Positions 1 to 11,600 of a DNA stretch of 64,000 nt are shown here, piece by piece. The notes beneath the pieces are model-generated. The model searched no databases, was not told the origin of the DNA, and saw only the letters and a program-made list of their open reading frames with translations. The stretch comes from Ilex aquifolium (taxonomy: Eukaryota; Streptophyta; Magnoliopsida; Aquifoliales; Aquifoliaceae). Location of the stretch: positions 34,711,244-34,775,243 of the forward strand of contig OX637393.1 in the NCBI GenBank assembly GCA_951799425.1, given 5' to 3'. Each line of letters starts with the position of its first letter. Position 1 is the stretch's first letter. A program made the position numbers and the translations under genes.

Positions 1-1850
1 TCCTTATAAATACGGGTACTTTCCTTATTTGTTGTCTTAATCTCAAGCTCAATAACAAACTCAACCTCTCTATCTGGGGGCAATCCCGGTAACTCATCCG
101 AAAATTCACAAATCACTGGCAAATCAGATAATTTTACCTCATATTTGCTTGTATCTCTCACATATTTTAGATACCCCCGACAACCTTTTCTAAGTAATCT
201 TCGAGCCTTGATTTCATAAATTAGATAGTTAGGTGTCACCTTCCAATCACCTTGAAATCTAAATTCTAATTCACCTGGTATTAGAAAAATAACGTCTTTT
301 CTAAAACAGTCCACCGATGCATGATAAGAAGATAACCAATTCATTCCCAATATCACATAAAAATCCTAAATATCTAAAGGAATTAGATCCACCAATAACT
401 CTTGTGTATTCAAATTTATCACGCAGCTTCTATAAACACTATCCGCATACACTACATCACCCACTGGCGTAGAAATAGCCAGACAACGGTCTAATGGAAT
501 AAAGGGTTGATCCTAATGCATTCTAAATGCATATGCAGCAAATGAATGTGTGGATCCAAGATCAATGAGAATGCATACATTCCTACCAAAGATAGAAATC
601 ATACATGTTACCACATTAGGAGAACATTTCCTTCTCTCTGTAAGTTTCCCTGTGTACCCCTACCACCAGGTGTGACATTTCCCACATATGATGTCCTAGC
701 ACTTCCACTTGGACAATCTCGCATCACATGTCCCAACTGCCCAAAACCATATCACTGTCGATCCTCACTTGACAACGTCATCCCATAATCCCAAGCCATA
801 TGCCTTTCCACTCCACACTTGAAGAAAGTTACACCTACTACTCGGCTATTAGATGATCCTTTACCTGGCTGTCCCACAGAGAATTTGGAAAAACTTTGAC
901 CTCGCGAGCTAGTTGATGCTCTACCATACCCTGCACCTCTAGCTTGAGAGAATTGATATCCTTGCTTCTTTGATCTCGATGTTTGACCCATCGGTTGGAA
1001 TCCCATAGCTGAATTGTCCAAGTCCTCTGGCTGACTCTCAAACATCCCTTTCCACAACTAAAGATTTATTCACCAAAGTTGAATAACTAGTTAATTCAAA
1101 GGCTGACAAATGAGTTCGGATTGGGTAACCCCCATTGAAACTTTTTGCATCTTGCCTCATTAGTTTGAACAAAAGCTATAGCAAAACGAGACAACATAGT
1201 GAACCGCTTTTCATATTTTGACACTGACATCTTCCCCTGAGTTATGTCATAGAGGCATACTCTTGTTCATAGCGGTATGACTCTGGAAAATACTTGGTAT
1301 TAAACTTTCTTATAAATTGATCATAAGTAACCCTTCTCTGTACTGGAGCACCCTCACCAACAAATGGAACAGTTAACAATCGCTTTGTAGCCTCCTACCA
1401 GAATCGTGCCTCCTCATTTAACATAAAAGTTGCCAAAATACCCTGTTGTTCATTAGTAGCCCCTACTACCTCAAAGATAGATTCCACCTGTTTCATCAAT
1501 CAATCCACAGCTTTGAGAGGGTTAATTGTTCCCGCAAATGTTAGAGGACTCAATTTCATAAACCTCTCATGCATCGTACCACGTGGCTCCCAAAGTGGCA
1601 TTGGTGGCATTGCCCGTGCTGCTACCTATATTTCTGTTTGTAATTCCACTAATTGATTTATCATTGTAGACATCTGCGCCACCATTTCAAATGCTCTCTA
1701 CACCATATTCGACTGATTTTGCTCCCCTTCCCTACCTTCCTGTTGCTGTCTCTCACCTCCCTCAGCTATAGTAGGTGCATGAGATCCCTCCCATTTAACT
1801 GGTTCTTGACCCACTCGTGAATCTATTATCACTTAATCGCACAGCTACAT
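1..1850 (-). pseudogene. Ty3/gypsy gag-protease remnant (Tekay/Del-like), cut by window edge
   Basis: Reading the minus strand gives the recognisable order of a Ty3/gypsy polyprotein. A retrotransposon gag core lies at about 1575-1200 (motifs LSPLTFAG, RVTYDQF, KYFPESYR). Two degenerate CCHC knuckles follow near 810 and 745; the second reads YGFGQLGHVMRDC, with its first Cys codon turned into a stop. Then comes a retropepsin-like segment near 575-330 (ILIDLGS where families usually have D-S/T-G, then GMNWLSSYHA). The spacer leading to reverse transcriptase begins before the window ends at 1. Stops replace tryptophans in gag (VD*LM, RFW*EA), so it cannot encode a full polyprotein. It lies directly downstream of the LTR at 1987-4021 and is the same element. 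Class and order are confident; the lineage is an inference from LTR size and gag style. Confidence 0.85.
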
Positions 1851-1986
1851 ATCAACATAAATAAGCATGCATACATGTAACGTTAACACATTCAAATTTG
1901 ACTCATCCTGACACCCTAAACTAGCCACTGCTGACCTAGACTCACGTGTCTACAGAACCTTATAAACGTAGGCTTTGGTGTCAAAA

Positions 1987-4021
1987 TGTCACACCCTACC
2001 CCAAATAATAGTACTTATTATCTATGTCCAGTGGGTGGACCTCATTAACGAACCTATAACCTATTAACTTGAACACAATCATGGACAAACTCATGATAAT
2101 ATCATCATCATAACAATCCCACAAAAAGGTATACCCATATACACACTATTACAGATTTGAGCATACTCAACCACTTACAACAAACATTCACACTACCTTA
2201 ACAACTATACATATTTACATGACCAATTATCTTCTTAAAAATTAACAACCAGGCACACATGACAAACATCTCTGACCACCCCGACTTAGTAGTGAACTTC
2301 TCATAGAGTCTGGTTACCTGAAAAACCAAACTGTGGGTGGGTGAGCACAACATGCTCAATGAATGTACAATTTTATTAAACTAATAATAACGAAAACATA
2401 CTTCGCACGCCATCACTATATCATATAAAAATCAACATTGAACCAATATAAATACTAACATGGAAGCATTATCCCTCAACAGCTTTCTTCAACTATCATC
2501 AGTTAACTATTGCAATTAGTCACAAATAAATAGTTTCATACATTATATATAATCGCCACTAAGACATAATAATGCCAATAAGTCTACTTATCCGCCATTA
2601 AGACCATATATCCGCCACTAAGGCTACTTATTCGCCATTAAGGTCATATATCTGCCACTAATGTCATACAATTGTCATTAAGGCTATAGTCATCATGTCA
2701 TGCATCAATATCACATAAGCATATCTTAGCCATTATCAACCACATGAAAAAGCACACTCACATCAAGTGCAGTAATATAACAGTTTAATTAATAGACGAC
2801 ACCCTTGGTGTAGATGTTGATGTCTCAGTTCCTATCACATATCATAGTAGACCATGAGTAAGTGCTCAAACATATACATTTATTATTAGTCATGCATGTA
2901 TGAATACATTTCTATGTTTATTTTAATGCATTTCAACATTCTTCCCCAATGGTGTATTTTAACCATCCAAATCCTTGCTTAACAATTACCTGTTTTACTC
3001 ACTTTTAACTCTAGACTAGATCCTCAATTCCTGTAATTGTAAGAAATTAAACTCTTAAAAATCTTATTTGAGGTCTATCGAATGCCTCGATAAGGTTTTA
3101 GAAAAGTTGGATGGAAGCCTAGAACATTGTAGACAAATTGTCAAAGTTGACCTTGATGAACCAATTGAAGTCCAACAGGTTCAACCTGTTCATCAGGTTC
3201 AACCCCAAAGTACTGAATGTTTTTCAATCGGTTCATGTTCAATCAGTTCATCATTCAACCGGTTGAAGATTTCAACCGGTTCAAACCTAACAAGTATCTC
3301 GTTCAACAGGTTCAATAATTCTTCAATCGGTTGATCAGTACCGAAGTTTTAGAATTCAGTTCAAACTTCATCTTCTACCGTCCAAACCAAATTCTAACAC
3401 CATCCAACCACTACCCATACCACAAGGATGCATTAGAAATGGGAAAACATATTAATTCACAAAAATTCCTTACCTTCGTTACAACCCGATTCCTTCTAAT
3501 TCTTTCGAATTCCACACCCTAAACTTGGAGTTCTTCAACTCTTCATTTCACCATCTTCACTCCACTCCACTCCTTGAGCATAAGCCAAGATTATTCAAGC
3601 TTCTAGGAAGCATTTTCACTCACAACCTCAAGAACACACGATTTATGGCCAATTCTCCATCACCCACAAACTCAAACTTTTCTTTTCTCAACTCTTATCC
3701 CCCAATCAGTTGAACCAAAGCCCTCTTATATACCCACCGCTTCAAGGGATAAAGACTTCCCAAACTGTCAGTGTCCTCTGACTTACCTCTCTTTTCTTTT
3801 AATTACACTTTCCCCCTTAGTTTCCTTTTTTCTACATCAAATCTCCCAACACCTTTAAATTTTCACCTTTACTCTCCACTACCTTATAGTTCGACAATTA
3901 AAAAAAATATTTAACTTATCAAGTTTAACTATCATAATTTTAACCCCATGCAAATATTAGCAATTGCACTTTAACCCTCAATATTTATAAAATGCAATGT
4001 TATGCATGCTCGGGTCTCACA
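1987..4021 (-). repeat. 5' LTR of the truncated gypsy element (about 2.0 kb)
   Basis: The segment begins TGTCACACCC and ends GGGTCTCACA on the plus strand, so on the element strand it opens with TGTGAGACCC and closes with GGGTGTGACA, the TG...CA rule. Its downstream side faces the gag remnant, as a 5' LTR should. The flank (TTTTGACACCAAAGCC on the minus strand) sits where a primer-binding site belongs, but I could not match it to a tRNA with confidence. Inside are a run of short variants of CCGCCATTAAGG (about 2575-2670) and a cluster built on AACCGGTTCAA (about 3160-3335). The small open frames in it are chance frames. The partner LTR lies outside the window. Confidence 0.75.
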
Positions 4022-4029
4022 AATGGCAT

Positions 4030-4552
4030 CACACATATCATTGTAAGATAATTCTTCATATTCATTTTATAGAGATTTTACCTCATCATTGTCCTCCAAG
4101 GTCGTGAAGCCAAGATTTGTTACTTGTTTCTTGTCTTCATTTTCGGAGCCACTTTCATCATTGTCACTCCAAGTTGTTTTCATTGCAATTTTCTTATCCT
4201 TCTTGTTGCATTTCTTCAACAACTAATAATTTGGCTTGATGTGTCCCTGTTTGTTGCATTCATCGCAAATAACTCCATTTCTCTTCAAAATTTTCCATTT
4301 TCGACATGGACTTTGATTTCTCAAAAAAAAATTAAATTTCCTTGGGATGAAAGTAAGCTCTTCATCACTTTCTTCTTCCTCTTTATCAATCTCATTTGTT
4401 GCATTTGTTGACTTAAAATAAATTATTTTCTTTTCATTTTATTTTATTTTGATCCTCATCTCTTTTGATGTTCATCTCATATGTCATAAGTGATCCAATG
4501 AGTTCTTCAAAAGGAAGAGCTTTTGAGGTCCTTTACTTCAAGGATGGCAGTC
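4030..4552 (-). pseudogene. Ty1/copia gag C-terminal remnant
   Basis: On the minus strand the order is TAILEVKDL, EELIGSLMTYEMN, an acidic stretch (KEEEESDEE), RKFN, a CCHC-type knuckle CDECNKQGHIKPNY whose last Cys is Tyr followed by a stop, and an acidic tail. This is the C-terminal half of a copia gag (UBN2/DUF4219-type plus zinc knuckle). Stops and frame changes show it is dead. The Tat element is inserted at its upstream end. The missing N-terminal neighbour appears at 19421-19555, but on the other strand. Confidence 0.75.
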
Positions 4553-4557
4553 ATTTC

Positions 4558-5476
4558 TGATGAAGCACAAAATTGTCTTTGGTAAGATCAACAGTCAAGT
4601 ATGAATAATGATGTAATTAATGAGTAATTAACGAGGAATCAATGGCAATCAAAGAATAAACAACAAATCAACACAGGAAATTATAATGGTTCGGTCTCGA
4701 ATGACCTACTCCACTTTCGGGAATGGCAGCGGTAGCCTAGTGTTCTTTATTGATGAATAAGAGTCACCGGAGTGTTACAGAGCTTTGAGAGAAAGAGAGA
4801 GCAATGTGTAGGGGTATTGGAGGTGTGGTGTGTGTAGATTATCAGATGCCTCTCCAAGTGGAGAGAGCTTACATTATATAAGTTTACTAAGGCGGTGATT
4901 TGAGGCGGTCGCCACTATTTTGGTAAGTGTAGTTATGGTAGGATTCTACCACTTTGGTAAGTACATGTATGGTAGGATTTGATCTCCGGTGCGTATCCCG
5001 ATATTTTCTCCCTCGTGCCCCTATTCCGTCGGAGGTGGTCCTGAGATGGACTAAGCTTGATTTGGAGTGGGTTCCATCGGAGGTGGTCCTGAGATGGACT
5101 AAGCTTGATTTGGAGTGGGCTAGGCTTGAGTCGTAGAAGGCTTCTTTGGAATAAGGAGGCAAGGGAGGAGGAGACCAAGGCAGGAAGGAGGAGGAGGAGG
5201 AGACCAGGACCAGGCGCCCACTTGGGCGTGGCCAGCCTCCTAGGCGCCCCCTTAGGCGTGACCAACCTCCTAGGCGCCCCCTTGGGCGTGGACAACCTCC
5301 AAGGCGGCGCCCCCTTGGTCCATGGGCTTGAATTTTGTGCCCCGTATCGATTTGCAGCCGTACTTTTGGTTTCCCTTTATGCCCTCTGTGATTTGGGCTA
5401 TTCAACTCTGGGATTTTCTTTGGGCTTTCTTGGTCCGCTTAAATTGGGCTCGGCCCAGTCAATTTTGGACTCGTCA
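4558..5476 (-). repeat. 3' LTR of the Tat element
   Basis: On the element strand it starts TGACGAGTCC and ends TTCATCA. It contains two tandem arrays: a unit of about 48 bp repeated twice (about 5030-5128) and a GC-rich 30-bp unit built on GGCGCCCCCTTGGGCGTG repeated about three times (about 5212-5320). Open frames on both strands (4887-5405 minus, 5105-5503 plus) arise from these arrays and have no family resemblance. The LTR abuts the copia gag remnant through the ATTTC duplication. Confidence 0.92.
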
Positions 5477-5490
5477 TTTGCTCCCCATGC
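5477..5490 (-). other. Polypurine-tract candidate of the Tat element
   Basis: Immediately next to the 3' LTR the minus strand reads CATGGGGAGCAAA, a purine-rich run in the place where plus-strand DNA synthesis is primed in LTR retrotransposons. The assignment rests on position and composition. Confidence 0.55.
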
Positions 5491-5724
5491 TCCAAGCTTC
5501 TGACTTCTATGAGAGGAAAAGGTTGTGGGCATGTACTCTAGCTTTGCTCAGGTAGGCCTTTCCTCGCTCCCCACGGAACTCCTTCGTCTTCGGGAGCCGA
5601 CGGACTTATCGGTGTCGGAAAAATTTTCTTTTTTTTTTTTTTTTTTTACAGCTTCTTTGTTTATAAATGGAGGTCACTGCTCATACTTCTTCATTTCTTG
5701 AGGCTTTCTTTGACAAAGGTGTTC

Positions 5725-5841
5725 TTCCAAGCTTCCTCAAGAAGCTAATCCACCAAGCTTCTTCAAGAAGCTTTGCCTACCAAGCTTCCCTTAGAAGCTT
5801 TGTCAAGACTTCTTCAAGAAGCTTGGCTTCTTCTATTTAAA
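5725..5841 (+). promoter_or_regulatory. Repeat block and TATA-like box upstream of the antisense gene
   Basis: Four imperfect copies of CAAGCTTCTTCAAGAAGCTT-like sequence stand in a row from about 5727 to 5825. Each is nearly self-complementary, and two contain the exact order TTCAAGAAGCTT, which fits the alternating TTC/GAA spacing of a heat-shock element. Right after them comes TATTTAAA (5834-5841), 67 bp before the first ATG at 5908. A second TATA-like run (TTTATAAATGG) lies near 5658. Position and layout suggest a promoter for the plus-strand gene; the heat-shock reading is inference. Confidence 0.5.
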
Positions 5842-5907
5842 GGGCCTTCAAGGCTACTGTTCACTCATACTCCACCATTTTTTCCTTAGCCTTTCTCTTC
5901 AATCCTA

Positions 5908-8404
5908 ATGGAAACTAGGAGCTCCAAGGCATTGGTGGTGAAGCAAAAGAGGGCTTGTGGCCTTGGTGCTACGGGCGACGCCCATGGTGGGAGTGCTAAA
6001 GTGGACGGCGCCCATGTTGGCTCCAAAGAGGGCGGCGCCCATGGCGAGGGAGGTGAGGCAGTCAGCACCCATGCTGTTGGAGGCGAGGTGGGCAAGCTAG
6101 GCAGCGTGCACGGTGAAGGAGGTAAAGCAGGCGCCCCCTTGGGCAGTGCCCAGGCCGACGCCCCCTAGGCGGCGCCCCCTTGGGCGGCACCTCCTTGGGT
6201 GCTTCCCCTTCGGGCTCCGGTTTTCTGGGTCTATCTCCTCGTGGTGGTTTTGGGGTGGCCTCAGCAGCTAGTGAGAGACCATTCGGCACTACTAGTGGTC
6301 CGCTGGGTACAAGAAAGAAGCCTTCGACTAATCCTTTCGGTGCAGCTGGAATGACCCAAGGTGTCGGAGAGCAGCAAAGAGGATCTTCAAAAGAGCCAAG
6401 GGGATCCACAAATGAGACAGGGGGCGGTCCAGGCGGCGCCCACGTTGCTCTAGGCGGTGCCCGAGGCGAGGCTCAGTCCCTTCTTCGTAGTGCCAGGAAA
6501 CGGCCACTCAGTGATCTGGACAACACGAGCTCTCAAGGTATGCTTTTTCATCATTCTTTTCCCTCTCTTGTTTATACAGTTAACTTCTTTAGAAATTGCT
6601 TGAACTTGCTTTCATGGGTGTTTATTCAGTCGAGAGGGAGGCTGCTGAGGACTCAGACAGAGGTCCGGGCGCTGAGACAGACAAGGCTTCCAAGGTAGCT
6701 TCTATACTCAGCTTGTATAATCGTGGGGATGATATAGCTGCCATAGTGTTTTCATACCGCATCCCGCCTTGTGTGACTTGTCGTCGTGCCGAGGCCGATG
6801 AGTCTGCGTGCTGTGACTCCCTGGGTGAGATAGTTGTTTATGAGAGCATGTTGGAGGCAGGTTTACGGTTTCCTATCCCGGGGCCAATTTGTCGGGTTCT
6901 TGAGCATTTGTCGCTGGTTCCGGGGAGACTGTCTCCCAACGGTTGGAGGGTGATGTGCGCATTCTTTGCCTTGTGGCGGTTGGTGCATCCTGACTCCGTC
7001 CCCCCTCCGTTCGAGGAATTTTTATCTGTATATGCCCTTCATGAGAATCCTGCGTCCCACCGGGGGTGGTACCGCTTTGCCCCAAGATCGGGGAAGTGTA
7101 TCACCGGGCTTATATCCAACCACCACAAGTGGAAGATGAGGTTCTTCTTTGCTGGAGGCGAGTGGGCTTCTGAGTCTGATCGCGGCAAGGTTCCTACCCG
7201 ATGGGATACAGTCCCTAAGACCAGACAAGGTGAGAGTTTTTACCTTTAACTTTTGTCTTGCTTGCCACGCATATTCTTCTTATATAGTGCACTGTCTTTT
7301 TACAGCTCCCCCGATCTTATCCCCGGAACAAGAGAGATTGCTCGAGACGTTTCGTGGCAATCCAACGACAGATTTTTCGGAGATCATGTCGGCGGCTGGT
7401 GTTTCTACAGCTCCTTCCAAGCCGGGGAAAAGAGGTACGTGACTTCCCTTGTTAAGACATGATGTTGTAGGCTTTTATCTTTTACTGTGTCTGCAGGTTC
7501 ATCCATTGATAGGTCCCTAGTAGTGGAAGTTGCTTCTTCTAGGGTGGTACCTCCTCCTACTCCTCCTTCCAAGAGAGCGAGGACTAATGCCCCCTGCTCT
7601 CCTCGGCCGGGGTCCATTGGACAGGTTGATCCTCTGGAGGCCGAGGTTGACGATGCTCCTCCTTCTCCTCTTGATGGCTTCTCACCCCCGAGGAGTAGCT
7701 CCAGTTCTGGGGCCGAGGTTATGGCGCCATCTACAGCCAGACCTGAGAGCTTGCCGAGTCGCCCCGCTCCGGTTGGTGCCTCGGTGTCCATGCTGCGGGA
7801 CGTAGCTCTGGCCAGAGAGAGGTTTTGTGACTTTGTGAGTTACTCAGATGCTCAGGAGGTCGCTTCACGAGGTCCAGTTGGTGTAGTCAACGCTACTGTA
7901 GAGGGCTTCGCCTTGGTATGTCCCATACCCCTTCTTCATATATTGACTTTCTCTGCATATTTTTTGACTTAGTCTCTGACCTCTTCCTTTGAACGTTTGC
8001 AGGTGGCAGCTGCCTTGCCTTGTTTATTTGACAACACCCTGAAGATTGAGGAGGCTATCAGTGGCCAAGTGAAGGAGAGGCAGGCACGTGAAGCTGCTGA
8101 GGTGCAGTTTGGGATTGAGCGGCAGGCACGAGAGGATGCCGCTGAGGAGTTGAGGCAGGCGCATGTGAGGACTACTCAACTTGAGGCTGACCTTCGTGTA
8201 GCACTTGAGAGGGCTACCCAGGCAGAGGCTCAAAGAGATGCCTCTGAGAGAGACAGGGCTGGTGCTTTCATCGATGGCTACGAGGAGCTTAGGAGAAAAG
8301 TCACAGTAACATATCCTTATAATGACTTCACCCTCTTTCATCCTCATGAGGCCCCCGATAGTGATGATGAAGATTACGTGAGTGGAGGCAGTGAGAGCCA
8401 GTAG
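5908..8404 (+). CDS. Antisense spliced accessory gene of the Tat element (plant gypsy-associated protein)
   Basis: Five exons fit GT-AG introns with matching phases: 5908-6537, 6630-7229, 7306-7434, 7497-7915 and 8003-8404 (stop TAG). Exon 1 has one frame break: the frame from ATG 5908 stops at 6166, while the frame that splices onward is open only from 6126, inside GGCGCC-rich repeats. Exon 2 encodes a conserved-looking block (RLSPNGWRVMCAFFALWR, then HKWKMRFFFAGGEW) of the kind found in Transposase_28 / 'putative gypsy type transposon' proteins. Exon 4 is Pro/Ser-rich. Exon 5 gives a heptad-rich coiled coil (about 8040-8270) and an acidic end (DSDDEDY). It converges on pol, the two stops being 229 bp apart. 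Such genes are known from Tat elements (Grande, for example) but their function is unknown. No nuclease or RT motif is visible. Confidence 0.72.
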
Positions 8405-8632
8405 GAGTGTGGTGCCTTTGCCTTTTTTGTTCCGTCGGCAGGATATGTGTCACCTTTTTGTAAAAAGTTCATGGATTTGAATGGAATATAACCCCTTTTT
8501 TGAGAAAACATGGAGAATTTTATTTCATTGTTCAAAGTAAATGCTTGAAGGAAATTGACTAACACAAAAAATCAATAAACAAGGTAAAATATCCTAGATG
8601 GTGGTCACCAACTCATGACTCACTGCCCCCAG

Positions 8633-11600
8633 CTACTGGTAGTATTTCTTTAGGTGTTCCGCATTCCATGGATGGGCCAGGACCTTTACTTCGAAATTCT
8701 GGATTGTATAGGTACCTGGCCTTACTACGTCCGTGACTGTGTAGGGTCCTTCCCAGTTGGGTCCTAGTTTTCCTTCTCGGGAGTCTTTGGTGGATAGGAT
8801 GACCTTTTTTAGGACAAGGTCCCCGGGCAAGAAAGACCGAGGCTTCACCCTCGAGTTGTAGTACTTGGTCATGCGACGCTTGTATTCTGCGTTTCTGAGC
8901 ATGGCTATCTCTCTCTCCTCCTCTACCAAGTCGAGGTTGATGCGGAGGTCCTCCTTATTACTGGTAGGGTCATGATGCTGGACCCTAAGGGAGTGTACCC
9001 CGATTTCAACGGGTATCACTGCCTCTGTCCCATAGGTGAGAGAAAAAGGGGTCTCACCCGTAGGACTTCTTGGTGTGGTCCGATATGCCCATAGTACTCC
9101 TGGGAGTTCATCTACCCACTTCCCTTTTGCAGTCTCCAATCTGGCTTTCAAGTTGCAGAGGATGGTCCTGACAATGACCTCTGCTTGCCCGTTTGCCTGT
9201 GGATGGGCAGGGCTGGAGTGGGGCTGTTTGATCTGTAGGTCTGCACAGAAACTGTTTAGGAGCTTGTTATCAAACTGGTTGGCGTTGTCACTTACGATGG
9301 CATGCGGTATTCCAAAACGACAGACTAGACTCCTCCATATGAAGTCTTTTATTTTTTGGTCTGTGATTCTGGCTAAGGCTTCAACCTCTGCCCACGACTA
9401 TAAACTTGCACTGGCCTCTACTCATAGGGAGGGGACCTAGGATGTCGATCCCCCACATGGAGAAAGGCCATGGGCTCAGGATGGTGGTGAGCTCTTCGGG
9501 TGGCTGTCTGGGTACGGTCGCAAAACGTTGGCACTTGTCGCATCTCCTGACAAAATCTCGGGTGTCTCGGATCATGGTAGGCCAATAGTATCCTTGCCTA
9601 ACTGCTTTTTGAGCCAAGGTACGCCCTCCTGAATGATTTCTGCATATTCCCTCATGTATCTCCCTCATGGCGTAGTCTGCCTCCTTGGGAGTGAGACATC
9701 GAAGCAGTGGGAGAGAATGACTTTTCTTGTAGAGGGTGTCCTGTAGGATGACATACCTGGATGCTCTCATCCTGAGCTTCCTGGCCTCCACCGGGCTATC
9801 TGGGAGAGCACCCTCCTCTAGGTAAGTTCGGATAGGAGTCATCCAGTTAGGCCCCGAGGATACGCAGTGGACCTTGTTTTCTGCTGCCTTGGTGATACTA
9901 GGCTCAAACTGATGGCTTGTCAGTGCAGGGCCCATGAGAACATTAGCAGAGGCGAACTTGGCGAGGGCGTCTGCCATGGCGTTCTCTTCTCGAGGCAGGT
10001 GGTGGATGTTGAAGTAAGCAAACTTTGTGAGAAGGGCCTGGACCATTGAGAGGTACTCTTGCATTCTTTCCTCCTTTGCTTCAAAGTGCCCCCTCACCTG
10101 GTTGACTACGAGATGAGAGTCACTGTAGGCTGTCAAGTAGAGGACCTCCATCTCCAACGCCAACTTCAAGTCGGATACGAGGGCCTCGTACTCAGCCTGA
10201 TTATTTGAGGTGGTAAAGTGGAGGGAGACAACATACTTCAATGGAGTGCCTTGTGGACTGATCAATACTAGTCCGGCTCCGCCACCCTCGTTGGTGGAGG
10301 ACCCATCAACATAGAGCTTCCAGCATGTGGTGGGCAATGAAGGTGACGTCTTAGGTAGGGTGGGAGGCGCCCAAGGTGAGGGAGGCAAGGTGGGCGGCGC
10401 CCCAGGCTGCTCAGGCTGTGGGGTTGCGTCCAGCTTCGCCTCTGGTGCATGGATTTCTTCGTCAAATACATTTAAACTAGTCTCTTGGAGGATGGAGTCA
10501 GTGTGTACCATGCAGGTGGGTGCTGAGGCCTCCGATGTCCCCTCTTCAGGCTCATGCGATGGAGTGGACTCGGCAATGAAGTCTGCGAGTGCTTGTGCTT
10601 TGATGGCAGCCCTTGGTTGGTACTGCACATCGAATTCACTCAACTCCACCGCCCATTTGAGCAACCTACCAGAGACGTCAGGCTTTCCCAAAATTCTTTT
10701 AAGTGGTTGATCCGTGACTACCATGATGGTGTGGCCCTGAAAGTAGGGTCGCAGGCGTCTGGCGGCAGTGACGAGGGCAAGGGCTAATTTTTCTAACTCC
10801 GTGTACCTTACCTCTGCCCCTCGGTAGGCTCTACTCACATAGTAGACGGGCTTCTGGGTGCCCTCATCCTCTCTGATGAGGACGGAGCTTACGGCAGACG
10901 GTGAGGAGGAGAGGTAGAGGTACAGTTTCTCTCCTGGTAGTGCATGGGAGAGCAGTGGTGGTGTGGCCAGGTAGGCTTTGAGCTTCTGGAAGGCTTCCTC
11001 AGCGTCTGGGCCCCACTGGAAGGATCTGCGGAGTATCTTAAAGAAGGGAAGACATTTATCAGCGGACTTAGAAACGAACCTGTTAAGGGCTGCTATTCTC
11101 CCATTAAGGCGTTGGACCTCCTTGGTGGATGCAGGGGACTTCATCTCCAATACAGATCTGATTTTGTCCGGGTTTGCCTCTATTCCCCTCTTATGGACCA
11201 TGAAGCCCAAGAACTTTCCTGAGCTGACGCCGAAGGCACACTTTTCAGGGTTCAGCTTCATCCTATAGGCTCTCAACACTTTGAAGGTCTCCTGGAGATG
11301 TGCTACATGGTCTACTGCAGCTATGCTCTTCACTAGCATGTCGTCAACATAAACCTTCATGGTCTTCCCAATCTGGCTTTCGAACATCCTGTTAACAAGG
11401 CGTTGGTATGTGGCTCCGGTGTTCTTGAGTCCGAAAGGCATCACTCTGTAACAGTAAGTGCCTCTCGGGGTGATGAATGAGGTCTTCTCCTGATCAGGGG
11501 GGAACATGCTGATCTGGTTGTACCCGAAGTAGGCATCCAGAAAACTTAGTAGCTCGTGTCCCGCAGTGGCGTCGATGAGGAGGTCGATGCGGGGGAGAGG

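Noticed and set aside
3068..3713. Three plus-strand open frames
   Set aside because: They are inside the gypsy LTR, on the strand opposite to the element, and show no family features.
4124..4411. Plus-strand hydrophobic frame resembling a small membrane protein
   Set aside because: It is the reverse complement of a Lys/Glu/Asn-rich copia gag region, which produces Phe/Leu/Ile-rich shadows.
4887..5503. Overlapping open frames on both strands (Arg/Gly/Pro-rich and Leu/Gly-rich)
   Set aside because: They lie in an LTR and come from GC-rich tandem repeats that lack stops in several frames. The other LTR gives the same frames.
10327..10787. Plus-strand frames across the pol region
   Set aside because: They are shadows of the minus-strand RNase H and linker coding sequence, which has clear motifs.
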